A stretch of DNA of 38,748 nucleotides from Didymodactylos carnosus (lineage: Eukaryota > Rotifera > Eurotatoria > Philodinida > Philodinidae), in assembly GCA_905250885.1 (NCBI GenBank), contig CAJNOQ010000936.1, positions 1 through 38,748 of the forward strand, in the 5' to 3' direction. The notes beneath the pieces were generated by a model. That model did not search any database. It saw only the letters and a list, made by a program, of their open reading frames with translations, and had not been told where the DNA came from. A program made the position numbers and the translations under genes. Below, in pieces: positions 38,397 to 38,748 of the stretch (positions are counted from its first letter, which is position 1; the number at the start of each line of letters is the position of its first letter).

Positions 38397-38748
38397 TAAC
38401 GATTTGTGTTCCAGTCTCACGTGTTGGCATGTTACATCCATAAATTTAATTTTCTAAAAGTAATAACAAAATAAAATAAAATAATAATAAATCAATGGTA
38501 ATGGTACTGATCGGAAAAATAATGAAAGCACGATGACTTGCTGCAGTAACTGTATTCAATGAATGATGGTTTATCACATTGTTTTTGAGAACAGGCTTCA
38601 TCATCAAACAAGAAACATATTTATTTTGAGTTCTCAAAAACTCGAGGACTGTTCCGGGATAATTTTTATTCCATTTTGTTATTACTTTTAGAAAATTAAA
38701 TTTATGGATGTAACATGCGAACACGTGAGACTGGAACACAAATCGTTA
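38397..38748. mobile_element. Fold-back element with 76-bp arms at the window end
   Basis: Bases 38397-38472 (taacgatttgtgttccagtc onward) are repeated as reverse complement at 38673-38748, with one or two mismatches. About 200 bases of spacer have no convincing gene. The right arm ends exactly at the window edge, so the element may extend further. Confidence 0.75.

Overview
The window is a stretch of AT-rich animal nuclear DNA. It has many short GT-AG introns (mostly 45-150 bases), multi-exon genes with clear metazoan orthologues, and many small terminal-inverted-repeat and fold-back elements between and inside genes. The gene content and style fit a small invertebrate, most likely a bdelloid rotifer. 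The animal assignment is strong; the rotifer assignment is inference. There are no prokaryotic operons, CRISPR arrays or rRNA genes.

Layout, left to right. A fold-back element and small MITEs lie at 1-2.4 kb. A three-exon plus-strand gene at 2.66-3.45 kb encodes a short acidic protein with four copies of a P-x-L-[YF]-Y-I-x3-E motif. A TIR element carrying a decayed tRNA-Gly-like sequence sits at 3.80-4.67 kb. A 17-exon minus-strand gene at 6.79-13.30 kb encodes an RSF1-like chromatin-remodelling subunit (WHIM region, acidic/basic linker, PHD finger); its last intron carries an 807-bp element with a 12-bp target duplication. A 36-exon minus-strand gene at 15.19-28.35 kb encodes a UBR1/UBR2-type N-degron E3 ligase. 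All 36 exons can be joined in frame (about 1860 residues). One of its introns contains a complete intronless gene for a secreted six-cysteine protein, and another contains a piggyBac-like TTAA MITE.

From 30.9 kb rightwards lie a plus-strand Cdc42 gene, a 1.5-kb nest of two fold-back elements, and a second, divergent Rho-family GTPase with largely shared intron positions. A minus-strand, two-coding-exon gene for a 66-residue potato-inhibitor-I (eglin-like) protease inhibitor is convergent with it. A last fold-back element ends the window.

The genes are housekeeping or signalling genes with separate roles: nucleosome spacing, N-degron proteolysis, actin/polarity signalling and protease inhibition. 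No pathway links them, and I see no new multi-gene system. The points most worth following up are the Rho paralogue with altered effector and insert regions, the nested secreted-protein gene, the four-motif acidic protein, and the nested transposon structures. Exon joins were made by eye from splice consensus, frame and homology; individual boundaries may be off by a base or two.
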